DNA from: an uncultured Oscillospiraceae bacterium
GTDB lineage: Bacteria; Bacillota; Clostridia; Oscillospirales; Oscillospiraceae
Assembly: GCA_934646005.1 (NCBI GenBank)
Contig: CAKUED010000011.1
Location: 1-64,000, forward strand
Direction: 5' to 3'
DNA length: 64,000 nt
A program made the translations under genes and the position numbers. Under the pieces are notes generated by a model that worked only from the letters and a program-made list of their open reading frames with translations, was not told the DNA's origin and did not search any database. The first letter of the stretch is position 1. Every line of letters starts with the position of its first letter. This document shows positions 33,261-41,650 of this stretch, piece after piece.

Positions 33261-35624
33261 ATGAAACGCAGAGTTTTATCCACCATCATCGCGCTGCTTC
33301 TGGTCGCGGCGCTGCTGCCGATGTCGGTTTTGGCAGCGGGCTACACCGACACAGACGGTCACTGGGCTGAAAGCTCGATCGAGCGCTGGTCGGACGCCGG
33401 CGTCGTGCAGGGCACGGGCGACGCGTTCGCGCCCGACAGCGACCTGACGTGCGCGCAGCTGGCCACCATTCTGGCGAAGCTGCTGCGCCTGCCCGCCGCG
33501 GACGACGCGGGCTTCACCGACAACACGGCGGACGCGTGGTACTACGACGCCATCAACCGCTGCGCGGCGGCCGGCATCCTGAACGGCTACGCCGACGGCA
33601 CGGTGCGCCCGAACGAGACCATTAGCCGCGCCCGCGCGATGGTCATGCTGGCGCGTGCGCTGGGCATCGAGGCCGCCGGCACGTCCGTGCTGAACGGCTA
33701 TGCTGACGCCGTGAACGTCCCGGACTGGGCGCGCGGCTACGTCGCGGCGCTGATCCGCGCGGGCATCGTGAGCGGCGTGAGCGGCAGCCGCCTTGCCGCG
33801 CTCGCGAACATCACGCGTGCACAGTTCGTGACCATCCTCGACCGTGCGATCGCCATCTACGCCGATGAGGACGGCGCGACGGTCAAGGCCGACGATGTCG
33901 ACGGCATCATCGTGGTCGTCGCCGAGGACGTGCAGATCAAGGACGCGCCTGCCGGCACCAAGGTCGTCGCCGTCGCGAGCGCGAAGAGCCTGAAGGTCAA
34001 CGGCAAGAGCGTGGACGCCAACGACATCCACATCGTCCCCGAGACCGTGGAGCGCCCGAAGTCTGTCGGCCATGCGCATTCGCATGAGTACAAATACACC
34101 GACAACGGCGACGGCACCCACACCGGCAGGTGCTATGCCAACGACAGCACGCTGGCTCCCGAAGCCCATAACCACGATGGCGAGAACGGTGCGTGCTCCA
34201 TTTGCGGTGCAAAGCAGACAACTAAGTCCGTCGCGTCCGTGAAAGCAGCCGACGGCTATACTTATTATACTTCTCTCGACGATGCCATCAATGCAGGCGG
34301 CGAGGTGACACTGCTGACGAACCTTGTGGTTGATACACAGACCATTGTTGACAAGGAGGTTATGCTTGATCTTGCAGGTCACACATTGACATCGAATAGC
34401 CAACCATGGGTTAAGGACAATGGTGTTCTCACGATTACCGATAGCAGGGATAATGGTGAAATTGTTCTTTCTTCGGCAGGCATCATGCTCAACGAGGGCA
34501 AGCTCGTTCTGAATAAGGGCAAAATTCATGCGTTGACAAATTCCGATGTTGTTTTCATTATGGGTACCGGTAGCTTTACCATGCATGGTGGTATGTTGCT
34601 TGCAGATGCGGGTGCTTGCATTGACGCGTCTTATGGTAGTGGCGAGTCCAAGATTGACATTACTGGTGGTACGGTAACGACTAACGACACGGGAACAAAT
34701 GCGATTTATATTGCGAGCAGGTTTGGGCAGGGAAAGGTTATTGCCTCTATTAGTGGAGGCACGTTCACGACTGGTGGTCAACCCGCAGTCTGTGTTGATG
34801 ACCAGAATTCCACGCTCGCCATCACCGGCGGCGCGTTCAGCAGCGACCCGAGCGACTATGTGGCCAGTGGCTATGGCGTTAAGAACGAAAACGGAGTATA
34901 TACCGTCACGGAGCCTGTCGCTGCAATTAACAATATAAAATATGCGACGCTTGCTGCGGCAATCAATGCGGCACAGAGCGGCGATACCGTAATGCTGCTG
35001 AGAGATGCGATCGGCTCCGGCATCAGCACGCCTGACCAGGGCACGCACAGAGAAAGTCTCACGATCGACTTCGGCGGCCACACCTACACAATGGAAAACC
35101 CGGCAGTCGGCAGCACGGGCACCGAAACGCAGGCGATGCACTGGGGTCGCACCCTTGGCAAGATCACGCTGAAGAACGGAACATTCGACGTAGCACAGGG
35201 GGCAACGGACGTTGCGATGGCAATGCAGAACTACATTAACCTTGATGCTGAGGATATGGTGCTCGATTTTACCAACATCACGGTTACCCACTATGCCGAA
35301 AATGAATTTGCATCTGGTTCTAAATGGGCAAAGTATAACGGCAAGGAATGCCCGATGTTTAACAACAATGACGAGAATACGGAGATCAAATTGACCCGCT
35401 GCACTGTCACCCTCCCGGACGACAGCACACTTGGCGGAAATATCAGTGGTACGCTGACGCTTGTGAATTCCACATTCAATGGATACCTCTGCTTTAACAG
35501 TACGGATGGCAGAATTACTGTTGATAGCGGCTCGTCGATCAAAGGCGATCAGGTGCGCTCCTACTTTGATGGTGAATTGCACATTGTCTGCAACAACGGT
35601 ACTTGGACAGCCACTGCGGCATAG
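33261..35624 (+). CDS. S-layer-homology surface protein with predicted beta-helix region
   Basis: A 787-residue secreted protein. A signal peptide (1-26, ending SVLAAG) precedes three SLH domains at about 27-78, 84-138 and 146-202, which bind pyruvylated wall polymer. Their TRAE motifs are degenerate (TCAQ, SRAR, TRAQ). After a linker comes a His/Cys cluster (about 270-315: GHAHSHEY, DGTHTGRC, HNHDGENGACSICG) that looks like a structural metal site. The rest is Gly/Thr/Ser-rich with short repeats such as ITGGTVTT and ISGGTFTT, as expected for a right-handed beta-helix. From about 34240 the DNA is richer in A+T and codon use shifts. AGGAGG precedes the ATG. The upstream csaB fusion probably makes its anchor. 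Confidence 0.85.
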   Translation: MKRRVLSTIIALLLVAALLPMSVLAAGYTDTDGHWAESSIERWSDAGVVQGTGDAFAPDSDLTCAQLATILAKLLRLPAADDAGFTDNTADAWYYDAINRCAAAGILNGYADGTVRPNETISRARAMVMLARALGIEAAGTSVLNGYADAVNVPDWARGYVAALIRAGIVSGVSGSRLAALANITRAQFVTILDRAIAIYADEDGATVKADDVDGIIVVVAEDVQIKDAPAGTKVVAVASAKSLKVNGKSVDANDIHIVPETVERPKSVGHAHSHEYKYTDNGDGTHTGRCYANDSTLAPEAHNHDGENGACSICGAKQTTKSVASVKAADGYTYYTSLDDAINAGGEVTLLTNLVVDTQTIVDKEVMLDLAGHTLTSNSQPWVKDNGVLTITDSRDNGEIVLSSAGIMLNEGKLVLNKGKIHALTNSDVVFIMGTGSFTMHGGMLLADAGACIDASYGSGESKIDITGGTVTTNDTGTNAIYIASRFGQGKVIASISGGTFTTGGQPAVCVDDQNSTLAITGGAFSSDPSDYVASGYGVKNENGVYTVTEPVAAINNIKYATLAAAINAAQSGDTVMLLRDAIGSGISTPDQGTHRESLTIDFGGHTYTMENPAVGSTGTETQAMHWGRTLGKITLKNGTFDVAQGATDVAMAMQNYINLDAEDMVLDFTNITVTHYAENEFASGSKWAKYNGKECPMFNNNDENTEIKLTRCTVTLPDDSTLGGNISGTLTLVNSTFNGYLCFNSTDGRITVDSGSSIKGDQVRSYFDGELHIVCNNGTWTATAA

Positions 35625-35644
35625 GGATGATTGTGTCAGCCTTC

Positions 35645-35674
35645 AAGCGCCCGCGCGATTTCGCGCGGGCGCTT
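35645..35674 (+). terminator. Hairpin after the SLH gene
   Basis: A perfect 14-bp stem AAGCGCCCGCGCGA/TCGCGCGGGCGCTT with a TT loop; the following T tract is short, so termination may be partial. Confidence 0.65.
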
Positions 35675-35710
35675 TGTCTATGCTGCGCACCCTGTAGGGG
35701 CGTGCGTCAG

Positions 35711-35743
35711 AACAAGAAAAGGGGAGAGGCTCTTGCCTCTCCC
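35711..35743 (-). terminator. Terminator of the E2-like gene
   Basis: On the minus strand the stem GGGAGAGGC/GCCTCTCCC is followed by TTTTCTTGTT; it lies just after the stop at 35750. Confidence 0.75.
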
Positions 35744-35749
35744 AATCTT

Positions 35750-36625
35750 TTAATACTCTACTTCTTTATCCGCAGGCAGTTCAAGAAGCTCCGGATTTTC
35801 CAGGAGCTTTCGGAGCAGGCGGATGGACTTGGCATAATAATAGCCGTCCGCCAGGCGTTCGTCGATGGTGATGCCCAGATCGACCGTCTCGCGCATGGAG
35901 ATCGTGCCGTCGTCTGCGAAAAAGGGCGACTTTTTCCTCTCACCGATCAGGCAGAAGAGGGAGCAAGTGCCCCAATTCGTCAGGTGATGGTAACCGCTGC
36001 GCAGCTTGATCGAGCCGACGTTCGACAGCACCGCCGAGCAGTAATAGGGGTCAGTCTCGATGATGCTGGCAGGGATCCAGCCGTGCACGTCCAGCCGCGT
36101 GAGGATCCAGACGAGGAACTTGCCGAGGAAGCGCGGCATCTTATTAAAGAAGTCCATGCTGTCGGTGGAGCTGTCCACCTTTTTGAGGTCCTTGCAGTCG
36201 AGGATCTGGTGGCGGAGCTGCTCATGGAGCGTATCGAGCGTGCTGTCATCCGTCGCATGGATGACCGCCAGCGACTCCGCCGCCGTGTCGGAAAACTGCT
36301 TTTTGACCACAAAGGACGCCGTGACCTCGTTGCGCTGGTAGAAATTCTTGTTGGCGATGAAGCGGTTGAGCTTCGGGCGCAGCGTGATGGTCTTGATGAG
36401 GGCTGCCACAATGAGGTGGAACATCGTGTAGGGGAACTCTGCTTCGCTCTCGTTGCGCTTTTTGAGATACGCATTGAGGTTCGTCAGATCAATCGTCTCC
36501 GCGATGTACGCTTCGTTGTCGCAGCGGTTGGGGTAGATGAGGGGCGTGATGAAGTGCATCCCGTCCAGATCGCGCAGCAACGTGCCGTCTTTTCGGTCGC
36601 CCCAGCGACGTTTCTTCTTTTCCAT
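35750..36625 (-). CDS. E2/CAT-fold acyltransferase-like protein lacking the catalytic histidine
   Basis: A 291-residue cytoplasmic protein resembling the catalytic domain of 2-oxoacid dehydrogenase E2 and chloramphenicol acetyltransferase. There is no lipoyl or peripheral-subunit-binding domain. The active-site region, normally D-H-R-x-x-D-G, reads D255-E-R-L-A-D-G261, so the catalytic histidine is replaced by glutamate and normal acetyl transfer is unlikely. N-terminal KKKRRWGDRKDG is strongly basic. ATG 36625 is chosen over a GTG at 36640 that collides with the GAAGG site. It has its own consensus-like promoter and terminator, so it is a single-gene unit. Function unknown. Confidence 0.75.
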   Translation of the reverse strand: MEKKKRRWGDRKDGTLLRDLDGMHFITPLIYPNRCDNEAYIAETIDLTNLNAYLKKRNESEAEFPYTMFHLIVAALIKTITLRPKLNRFIANKNFYQRNEVTASFVVKKQFSDTAAESLAVIHATDDSTLDTLHEQLRHQILDCKDLKKVDSSTDSMDFFNKMPRFLGKFLVWILTRLDVHGWIPASIIETDPYYCSAVLSNVGSIKLRSGYHHLTNWGTCSLFCLIGERKKSPFFADDGTISMRETVDLGITIDERLADGYYYAKSIRLLRKLLENPELLELPADKEVEY

Positions 36626-36663
36626 ATTCTTTTCACACACCTTCGTCAGAAATTGACACGGGT

Positions 36664-36692
36664 ATTATAGCAAAGCATGGCGCATTAGTCAA
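36664..36692 (-). promoter_or_regulatory. Strong promoter of the E2-like gene
   Basis: On the minus strand TTGACT (36692-36687) and TATAAT (36669-36664) are spaced by 17 bases; start expected near 36657, about 32 bases before the ATG. Confidence 0.8.
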
Positions 36693-36808
36693 ATTTTATA
36701 CAGCGATCCGCCTCGCATGTTCCCACGCCGTGGGCAGTTTGGCGGTTTTTGGCTTTTTCCGGCGAACACTATACAAATTGTACAAAACAAACTATGTCAT
36801 TTTTACGG

Positions 36809-36836
36809 ATTTGTCAAAATTTCAACGTTGACAAAT
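36809..36836 (+). promoter_or_regulatory. Inverted repeat overlapping a -35, candidate operator
   Basis: ATTTGTCAA (36809-36817) and TTGACAAAT (36828-36836) form a perfect 9-bp inverted repeat with a 10-base spacer, so equivalent bases lie about two helical turns apart. The right arm contains the TTGACA -35 element of the next promoter, the classical position for a repressor site. Confidence 0.5.
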
Positions 36837-36856
36837 TTGCTTTATCCAATTATAAT
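36828..36856 (+). promoter_or_regulatory. Perfect consensus sigma-A promoter
   Basis: TTGACA at 36828 and TATAAT at 36851 with the ideal 17-base spacer, 30 bases ahead of a small membrane-protein gene and possibly serving the liv operon by readthrough. Confidence 0.88.
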
Positions 36857-36886
36857 GATGAAAAATTCAGAAAGGAAGTCGCCAAG

Positions 36887-37186
36887 ATGTTCAGTTTCCG
36901 TTATGCTTCTCAGAATACGGCTGCATCCGATGCACGCGCCTGTGCACCGGCGGCTTCCGCTACGCGTATGACCTCCGCTGACAACTGCATCCTGAGCCTT
37001 CTGGGTACCGCCATGATCGCGGTATCCATTTTTATTATGGTACTGCTGCGCGGGCTGGTTCTGGTAGCCGTTCTGATGATTATGAGCCTGCTGGTATGGA
37101 ACGTACTGGCAGGGGAACAAGTGAAGAAAAATTTATTTGCAGGAAGCATGAAAAATACGCCGAATGGACCGGCGTGTATTTCATAA
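36887..37186 (+). CDS. Small membrane protein of unknown function
   Basis: A 99-residue protein I do not recognise. Residues 1-32 are Ala/Ser-rich and hydrophilic; about 34-74 are hydrophobic and probably form two adjacent membrane spans (ILSLLGTAMIAVSIFIMVLL and LVLVAVLMIMSLLVWNVL) with one arginine between; the tail is basic and short. ATG 36887 is chosen because GAAAGGAAG stands 8 bases upstream; the longer open frame would run through the promoter. The consensus promoter suggests high or tightly repressed expression. A terminator-like hairpin separates it from livK, so it may be a leader gene of that operon or independent. Confidence 0.6.
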   Translation: MFSFRYASQNTAASDARACAPAASATRMTSADNCILSLLGTAMIAVSIFIMVLLRGLVLVAVLMIMSLLVWNVLAGEQVKKNLFAGSMKNTPNGPACIS

Positions 37187-37202
37187 AAGACGTCCGATCG
37201 GG

Positions 37203-37237
37203 CGGCTTTGCGGATCGCAAGGCCGTCTATATTTTTT
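37203..37237 (+). terminator. Terminator or attenuator before livK
   Basis: Stem CGGCTTTGCG/CGCAAGGCCG (one G-U) with loop GAT, followed by TCTATATTTTTT. No clear promoter lies between it and livK, so partial readthrough is possible. Confidence 0.75.
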
Positions 37238-37285
37238 GATTTCATGCTGAGCCTTCAGCTTGAAAAATATACAAAGTGAGGTAAA

Positions 37286-38578
37286 ATGAAAATGAAAACA
37301 ACCATGAAGGTCATGTCCTTTGTGCTGGTCGTTGCCATGCTCTTTGCCATGATGGCAGGCTGCGCTTCCGGCGATAAGGCTACCCCCGCAACCAGCACCG
37401 ACGCTGCTCAGACTGAGCAGCCCGCAGCCACCGATGACGCTGCTGCTGCCGACAGCGAGACCGCTGCTCCGGCTGCCAGCGAAGGCACGATCAATGTCGC
37501 GTTCATCGGCAACACCACCGGCGACTATGCACAGTACGGCATCCCCGTCCGCAACGCCGTCAAGCTCTACTTTGACCAGCTCAACGCCAACGGCGGCATC
37601 AATGGCAAGCAGGTCAACCTGATGGAGTATGACGACAAGGGCGACGGCGTGGAGGCTGTCAACGCCTTCAACCTCGCCATGGACAAGGGCATCACCGCTG
37701 TTGTCGGCTCGGTCCTGACCGGCGCGACCATCGCTCTGGCTGACGCCACCTACGAGGTCAATATGCCGCAGATCACCGCTTCCGCAACGGCTGCGGGCGT
37801 CACGGTCATTGACCCGGACGATCCCTCCAGTGAGATCCGCTCCAACGTGTTCCGCGCCTGCTTCATCGACCCGTATCAGGGCGAAAAGATGGCTGACTAC
37901 GCCGTGAACGTGCTGGGCGCCAAGACGGCCGCCGTGTTCTATGAGACCGGCAGCGACTACTCCGAGGGCCTGATGAACGCGTTCGTTGAGAAGGCGGAAG
38001 CGCTTGGTCTGGAGGTTGTCGCATCCGAGGCATTCGCCACCGGCGACAAGGACTTCAAGGCGCAGATGACCAACATCGCAAGCAAGAACCCCGACGTCGT
38101 GTTCTGCCCGATCTACTACGGTGAAGCCGGTCTTGCTGTCACCGCTGCCCGTCAGGCAGGCTGCACCGCAACGTTCATGGGCGGCGACGGTTTCGGCTCT
38201 GTGAAGGATTACGCCTCTGCGGAGGACCTGGAAGGCACGGTCTACTGCTCCGGCTATGCTCCCGGCACGGAGGACGTTGCGCAGTTCGAAAAGGACTACT
38301 GCGAGACCTTCGGTGTTGAGGCAGTCCCGAATATGTTCGCGCCTCTGGCTTACGACGCTGCCATGATCATGACCTACGGTCTGCAGGCAGCTGAGGACGC
38401 CGGTCTTGAGGCCGGCACGGAAGAGTACAAGCAGGCTGTCATCGACGCCATCAAGACCATGAACGGCGTCAAGGGCGTGACCGGCACATATTCCTTCGAC
38501 GAGTACAACAACCCCATCAAGTCCGCCGCCATCATCGAGCTGACCAACGGCGACGAGGTCTTTAAGGAGATGTACTAA
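37286..38578 (+). CDS. livK: Branched-chain amino acid ABC transporter substrate-binding lipoprotein
   Basis: A 430-residue type-I periplasmic-binding-fold protein. A lipoprotein signal ends in the lipobox AMMAGC, so Cys at about position 26 is lipidated and the protein is tethered outside the membrane. A 40-residue Ala/Thr/Asp-rich linker follows, then the binding domain (INVAFIGNTTGDYAQYG, VVGSVLTGATIALADA, FMGGDGFGS, NAMFAPLAYDAAMIM-like end). It begins a livKHMGF cluster for leucine, isoleucine and valine or related amino acids. The gap to livH holds stem-loops that may give the binding protein higher expression than the membrane parts. Confidence 0.93.
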   Translation: MKMKTTMKVMSFVLVVAMLFAMMAGCASGDKATPATSTDAAQTEQPAATDDAAAADSETAAPAASEGTINVAFIGNTTGDYAQYGIPVRNAVKLYFDQLNANGGINGKQVNLMEYDDKGDGVEAVNAFNLAMDKGITAVVGSVLTGATIALADATYEVNMPQITASATAAGVTVIDPDDPSSEIRSNVFRACFIDPYQGEKMADYAVNVLGAKTAAVFYETGSDYSEGLMNAFVEKAEALGLEVVASEAFATGDKDFKAQMTNIASKNPDVVFCPIYYGEAGLAVTAARQAGCTATFMGGDGFGSVKDYASAEDLEGTVYCSGYAPGTEDVAQFEKDYCETFGVEAVPNMFAPLAYDAAMIMTYGLQAAEDAGLEAGTEEYKQAVIDAIKTMNGVKGVTGTYSFDEYNNPIKSAAIIELTNGDEVFKEMY

Positions 38579-38683
38579 TTTTAGGAAGCATTCCTGCACG
38601 GTTGCTGACTTTATTTCACTTTTTCCGGCGCGAGGAGGGGAGAACGCCTTCCCTCCCCGCTGCCGCGGAAAAAGCACAGGAGA

Positions 38684-38728
38684 ACGTCAGATGGATGCCC
38701 CCAAGCCTTGGGAACAGCCATCTGACGT
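38684..38728 (+). repeat. Long intergenic stem-loop between livK and livH
   Basis: A perfect 11-bp stem ACGTCAGATGG/CCATCTGACGT encloses an inner CCCAAG/TTGGG hairpin. No T-run follows, so it is more likely an mRNA-stabilising element than a full terminator. A weaker hairpin with TTTT (38748-38762) follows it. Confidence 0.6.
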
Positions 38729-38793
38729 CCGCAAATTTTAGATAGCGCCGCATTGCGGTTTTATCAGAGAGAAAACAGAAAGGTGTGAGGCAG

Positions 38794-39669
38794 TTGTCCT
38801 TAATCATCTCCCAGCTCTTCAACGGTCTGCAGACCGGCTCGGTCTACGCGCTGGTCGCGCTTGGTTACAGCATGGTCTACGGTATCATCCTGCTGCTGAA
38901 CTTTGCCCACGGCGACATCATCATGGTCGGCGCTTACACGGCGTTTTACGCCATGACGGCATTCCATCTGCACCCGATCGTATCGGCTCTGCTGGCAGTC
39001 GTCGTCAGTACGCTGCTGGGCGTGGTGATCGAAAAGGTCGCCTACACGCCGCTGCGCTCCGCGCCGCGTCTGAGCCTGCTCATCACGGCGATCGGTATTT
39101 CGTTTTTGCTCGAAAACGGCGCGCAGCTTCTCTTCGGCGCGGACACCAAGAGCATGGACGTGATCGTCCCCGGCAATGTGACCATCGGCAGCACCACAGT
39201 CAGCTATGCGGCGATCTTGACCATCGCAGTCGCGGTCGTGTCGATGGCAGTCCTGACGTTCCTCGTTCAAAAAACCCGCCTCGGCAAGGCGATGCGCGCG
39301 GTATCGGAGGATATGGGCGCGGCGCAGCTCATGGGCATCAGCCTCAATAAGACCATCTCCTTTACGTTCGCCATCGGCTCGGCGCTCGCCGGCATCGGCT
39401 CGGTGCTGTACCTGTGCGCCTACCCGCAGGCGTCGCCCACGATGGGCTCGATGCTCGGTCTGAAGGCGTTCGTCGCGGCGGTGCTCGGCGGCATCGGCTC
39501 GATCCCCGGCGCAATGATCGGCGGCTTCGCCATCGGTCTGCTGGAGGCGATCGTGGCGGCTGTCGGGCTGTCCGTCTGGAAGGACGGCGTTGTGTTTGCG
39601 ATCCTGATCGTTGTGCTGCTCGTGAAGCCGACCGGCATCATGGGGCACAAGGTCACGGAAAAGGTGTAA
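38794..39669 (+). CDS. livH: Branched-chain amino acid ABC transporter permease LivH
   Basis: A 291-residue permease with about eight membrane spans. Family marks are NGLQTGSVYALVALGYSMVYGI at the start, the NFAHGDIIMVGAY segment and the cytoplasmic EAA-like loop near RAVSEDMGAAQLMGIS; the end KPTGIMG is typical. TTG 38794 is preferred because AAAGG and GAGG lie at usable distance; the in-frame GTG at 38785 would touch the ribosome site. It pairs with LivM to form the membrane channel. Confidence 0.92.
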   Translation: MSLIISQLFNGLQTGSVYALVALGYSMVYGIILLLNFAHGDIIMVGAYTAFYAMTAFHLHPIVSALLAVVVSTLLGVVIEKVAYTPLRSAPRLSLLITAIGISFLLENGAQLLFGADTKSMDVIVPGNVTIGSTTVSYAAILTIAVAVVSMAVLTFLVQKTRLGKAMRAVSEDMGAAQLMGISLNKTISFTFAIGSALAGIGSVLYLCAYPQASPTMGSMLGLKAFVAAVLGGIGSIPGAMIGGFAIGLLEAIVAAVGLSVWKDGVVFAILIVVLLVKPTGIMGHKVTEKV

Positions 39670-39682
39670 GGAGGGAATCAGG

Positions 39683-40804
39683 ATGACTAAGAAAAAAGCC
39701 CCGACCCTCTCGCGCGAAGCGCGCCAGCTCACTCCCATCCGCATCCCCATGCCGCTGCGGTATCTCATCAATGCCGTGCTCGTGTTCGCCCTCTGGTTCG
39801 TGCTGAACAGCATGATCGGCGCGGGCACGATCACGAACTACTGGTCCGGCATTCTCATCACCATTGGCATCAACATCATCCTCGCGGTCTCCCTGAACGT
39901 TGCCACCGGCTACCTTGGGCAGCTTCCGCTGGGTCACGCCGGCTTTATGGCGGTCGGCGCTTATACGGGCGGCATTTTTATGCGCGCCACGCCGGCGGCG
40001 GACCTTCTCAAGGCAGGCGATACTGCGGGCGCGCTGCCGTATGTGCTCATCGCGCTCGTGCTCAGCGCCATCGTGGCAGGTCTGTTCGGGCTCATCATCG
40101 GCATCCCGGCGCTGCGTCTGCGCGGCGACTACCTTGCCATTATCACGCTTGGCTTCGGCGAGATCATCCGCGTGATCCTGACGAATATCGACTCCGTGCT
40201 CGGCTTTAAGTTCACCTACGGTGCGGCAGGTCTCAAGCGTATCCCGAAGTTCTCCAGCTTCACGCTGGTGTTTGTGTGCGTGGTCATCACCTGCCTGGTC
40301 ATCCATATGGTGATGAAATCCCGGCACGGCCGTGCGATCCTCTCCATCCGTGAAAACGAGATCGCGTCGGAGAGCAGCGGCATTCCCACAACGTACTACA
40401 AGACGTTTGCGTTCGTTCTGTCCGCCGTGTTTGCCGGCATCGCGGGCTGCCTGTACGCGGGCTACCTCGGCTCGCTGTATCCCTCGACCTTCAAGTTCAT
40501 GAAGTCCATCGAGATCCTCGTGATGGTGGTGCTCGGCGGCATGGGCTCGATGCTTGGCTCGGTGCTGTCGGCAAGTGTGCTGACGGTCCTGCCGGAGCTG
40601 CTGCGCTCGGTCGATGACTACCGCATGGTGGCGTATTCTCTGGCGCTGGTCGTGATGATGATCTTCCGCCCGAAGGGACTCATGGGCAGCTACGATTTCT
40701 CGATGTCGCGCTGCATCGAAAAGGCGCTGAACTTCCTGTTCCGCCCGAAGCTGCGCAAAAAGAAAGCAAAAAAGACTGAAAAGGGGGCTGGGAAGGATGA
40801 ATAA
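39683..40804 (+). CDS. livM: Branched-chain amino acid ABC transporter permease LivM
   Basis: A 373-residue permease with about ten spans. The conserved NVATGYLGQLPLGHAGFMAVGAY block, the RLRGDYLAIITLGFGEIIR loop and IRENEIASESSGI are diagnostic. A basic tail of about 25 residues (KLRKKKAKKTEKG) extends past the last span. The start has GGAGG before ATG 39683. The gene overlaps livG by 8 bases, so translation of permease and ATPase is linked. Confidence 0.93.
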   Translation: MTKKKAPTLSREARQLTPIRIPMPLRYLINAVLVFALWFVLNSMIGAGTITNYWSGILITIGINIILAVSLNVATGYLGQLPLGHAGFMAVGAYTGGIFMRATPAADLLKAGDTAGALPYVLIALVLSAIVAGLFGLIIGIPALRLRGDYLAIITLGFGEIIRVILTNIDSVLGFKFTYGAAGLKRIPKFSSFTLVFVCVVITCLVIHMVMKSRHGRAILSIRENEIASESSGIPTTYYKTFAFVLSAVFAGIAGCLYAGYLGSLYPSTFKFMKSIEILVMVVLGGMGSMLGSVLSASVLTVLPELLRSVDDYRMVAYSLALVVMMIFRPKGLMGSYDFSMSRCIEKALNFLFRPKLRKKKAKKTEKGAGKDE

Positions 40805-41645
40805 GCACAAAGAACCGACCCGGCTCGTCCCGGTCCCGTCTACGAACATCATCCCGGAGCGCGACATTACGCTGCCGCCGATCCTGGAGGCGCGTCACCT
40901 CGGCATCGACTTCGGCGGTCTGTCCGCCGTCAGCGATTTTAACTTCGCCATCGGCAGAACGGAGATCGCCGGTCTGATCGGTCCGAACGGCGCAGGCAAA
41001 ACCACTGTGTTTAACCTCCTGACCAAGGTCTATCAGCCGACGCGCGGCATGATCATGCTCGACGGCATTGATACCGCGGGCAAGACCATTGAGCAGGTCA
41101 GCCGCATGGGCATCGCCCGTACCTTCCAGAACATCCGTCTGTTTAAGGATATGACGGTGATGGAAAACGTGCTGGTGGGTCTGCACAACGAGACGAAATA
41201 CAACACCGCCACCGCAATTTTCCGCCTGCCGCAGTACTGGCGGCGCGAGCGCGTGGCACGCGAGCGTGCGCTGGAGCTGCTGAGCATCTTTGATATGCAG
41301 GATCTGGCGGATCACAAGGCTGGGTCGCTGCCGTATGGCGCGCAGCGCCGGTTGGAGATCGTCCGCGCGCTGGCGACAAATCCGTGCCTGCTGCTGCTAG
41401 ACGAACCAGCTGCCGGCATGAACCCCTCGGAGACGAGCGAGCTGATGGAAAACATCGTCCGCATCCGTGATATGTTCGGCATCGCCATCATGCTCATCGA
41501 GCACGATATGAATCTGGTCATGGGCATCTGCGAGGGCATCTGCGTGCTGAACTTCGGCAAGATCATCGCCAAGGGCACGCCCGCGCAGATCCAGTCGAAC
41601 CCGGCTGTCATCGAGGCGTACCTCGGCAAAAAGAAAGGGGAGTGA
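40797..41645 (+). CDS. livG: Branched-chain amino acid ABC transporter ATPase LivG
   Basis: A 282-residue ABC ATPase. Walker A is GPNGAGKTT (about 63-71), the Q-loop follows FQNIRLF, the signature is degenerate LPYGAQRRLEI instead of LSGGQ, as is usual for LivG, and Walker B is LLLLDEPAAGMN. A 28-residue hydrophilic N-terminal extension precedes the domain. It hydrolyses ATP at the cytoplasmic face together with LivF. Confidence 0.93.
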   Translation: MNKHKEPTRLVPVPSTNIIPERDITLPPILEARHLGIDFGGLSAVSDFNFAIGRTEIAGLIGPNGAGKTTVFNLLTKVYQPTRGMIMLDGIDTAGKTIEQVSRMGIARTFQNIRLFKDMTVMENVLVGLHNETKYNTATAIFRLPQYWRRERVARERALELLSIFDMQDLADHKAGSLPYGAQRRLEIVRALATNPCLLLLDEPAAGMNPSETSELMENIVRIRDMFGIAIMLIEHDMNLVMGICEGICVLNFGKIIAKGTPAQIQSNPAVIEAYLGKKKGE

Positions 41646-41650
41646 CGGCT

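Noticed and set aside
33276-35582. 768-codon open frame antisense to the SLH gene
   Set aside because: It mirrors a gene with signal peptide, SLH domains and ribosome site; its own translation has no recognisable motif and no good start.
35603-36670. 355-codon plus-strand frame over the E2-like gene
   Set aside because: It lies opposite a gene with its own promoter, terminator and fold, and begins inside the SLH gene end.
36717-36971. 84-codon open frame over the small membrane-protein promoter
   Set aside because: It crosses a consensus promoter and lacks a ribosome site; the frame starting at 36887 is better supported.
37150-37182. Imperfect hairpin at the end of the small membrane-protein gene
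   Set aside because: The stem has a two-base bulge and no T-run; the better terminator is at 37203-37237.
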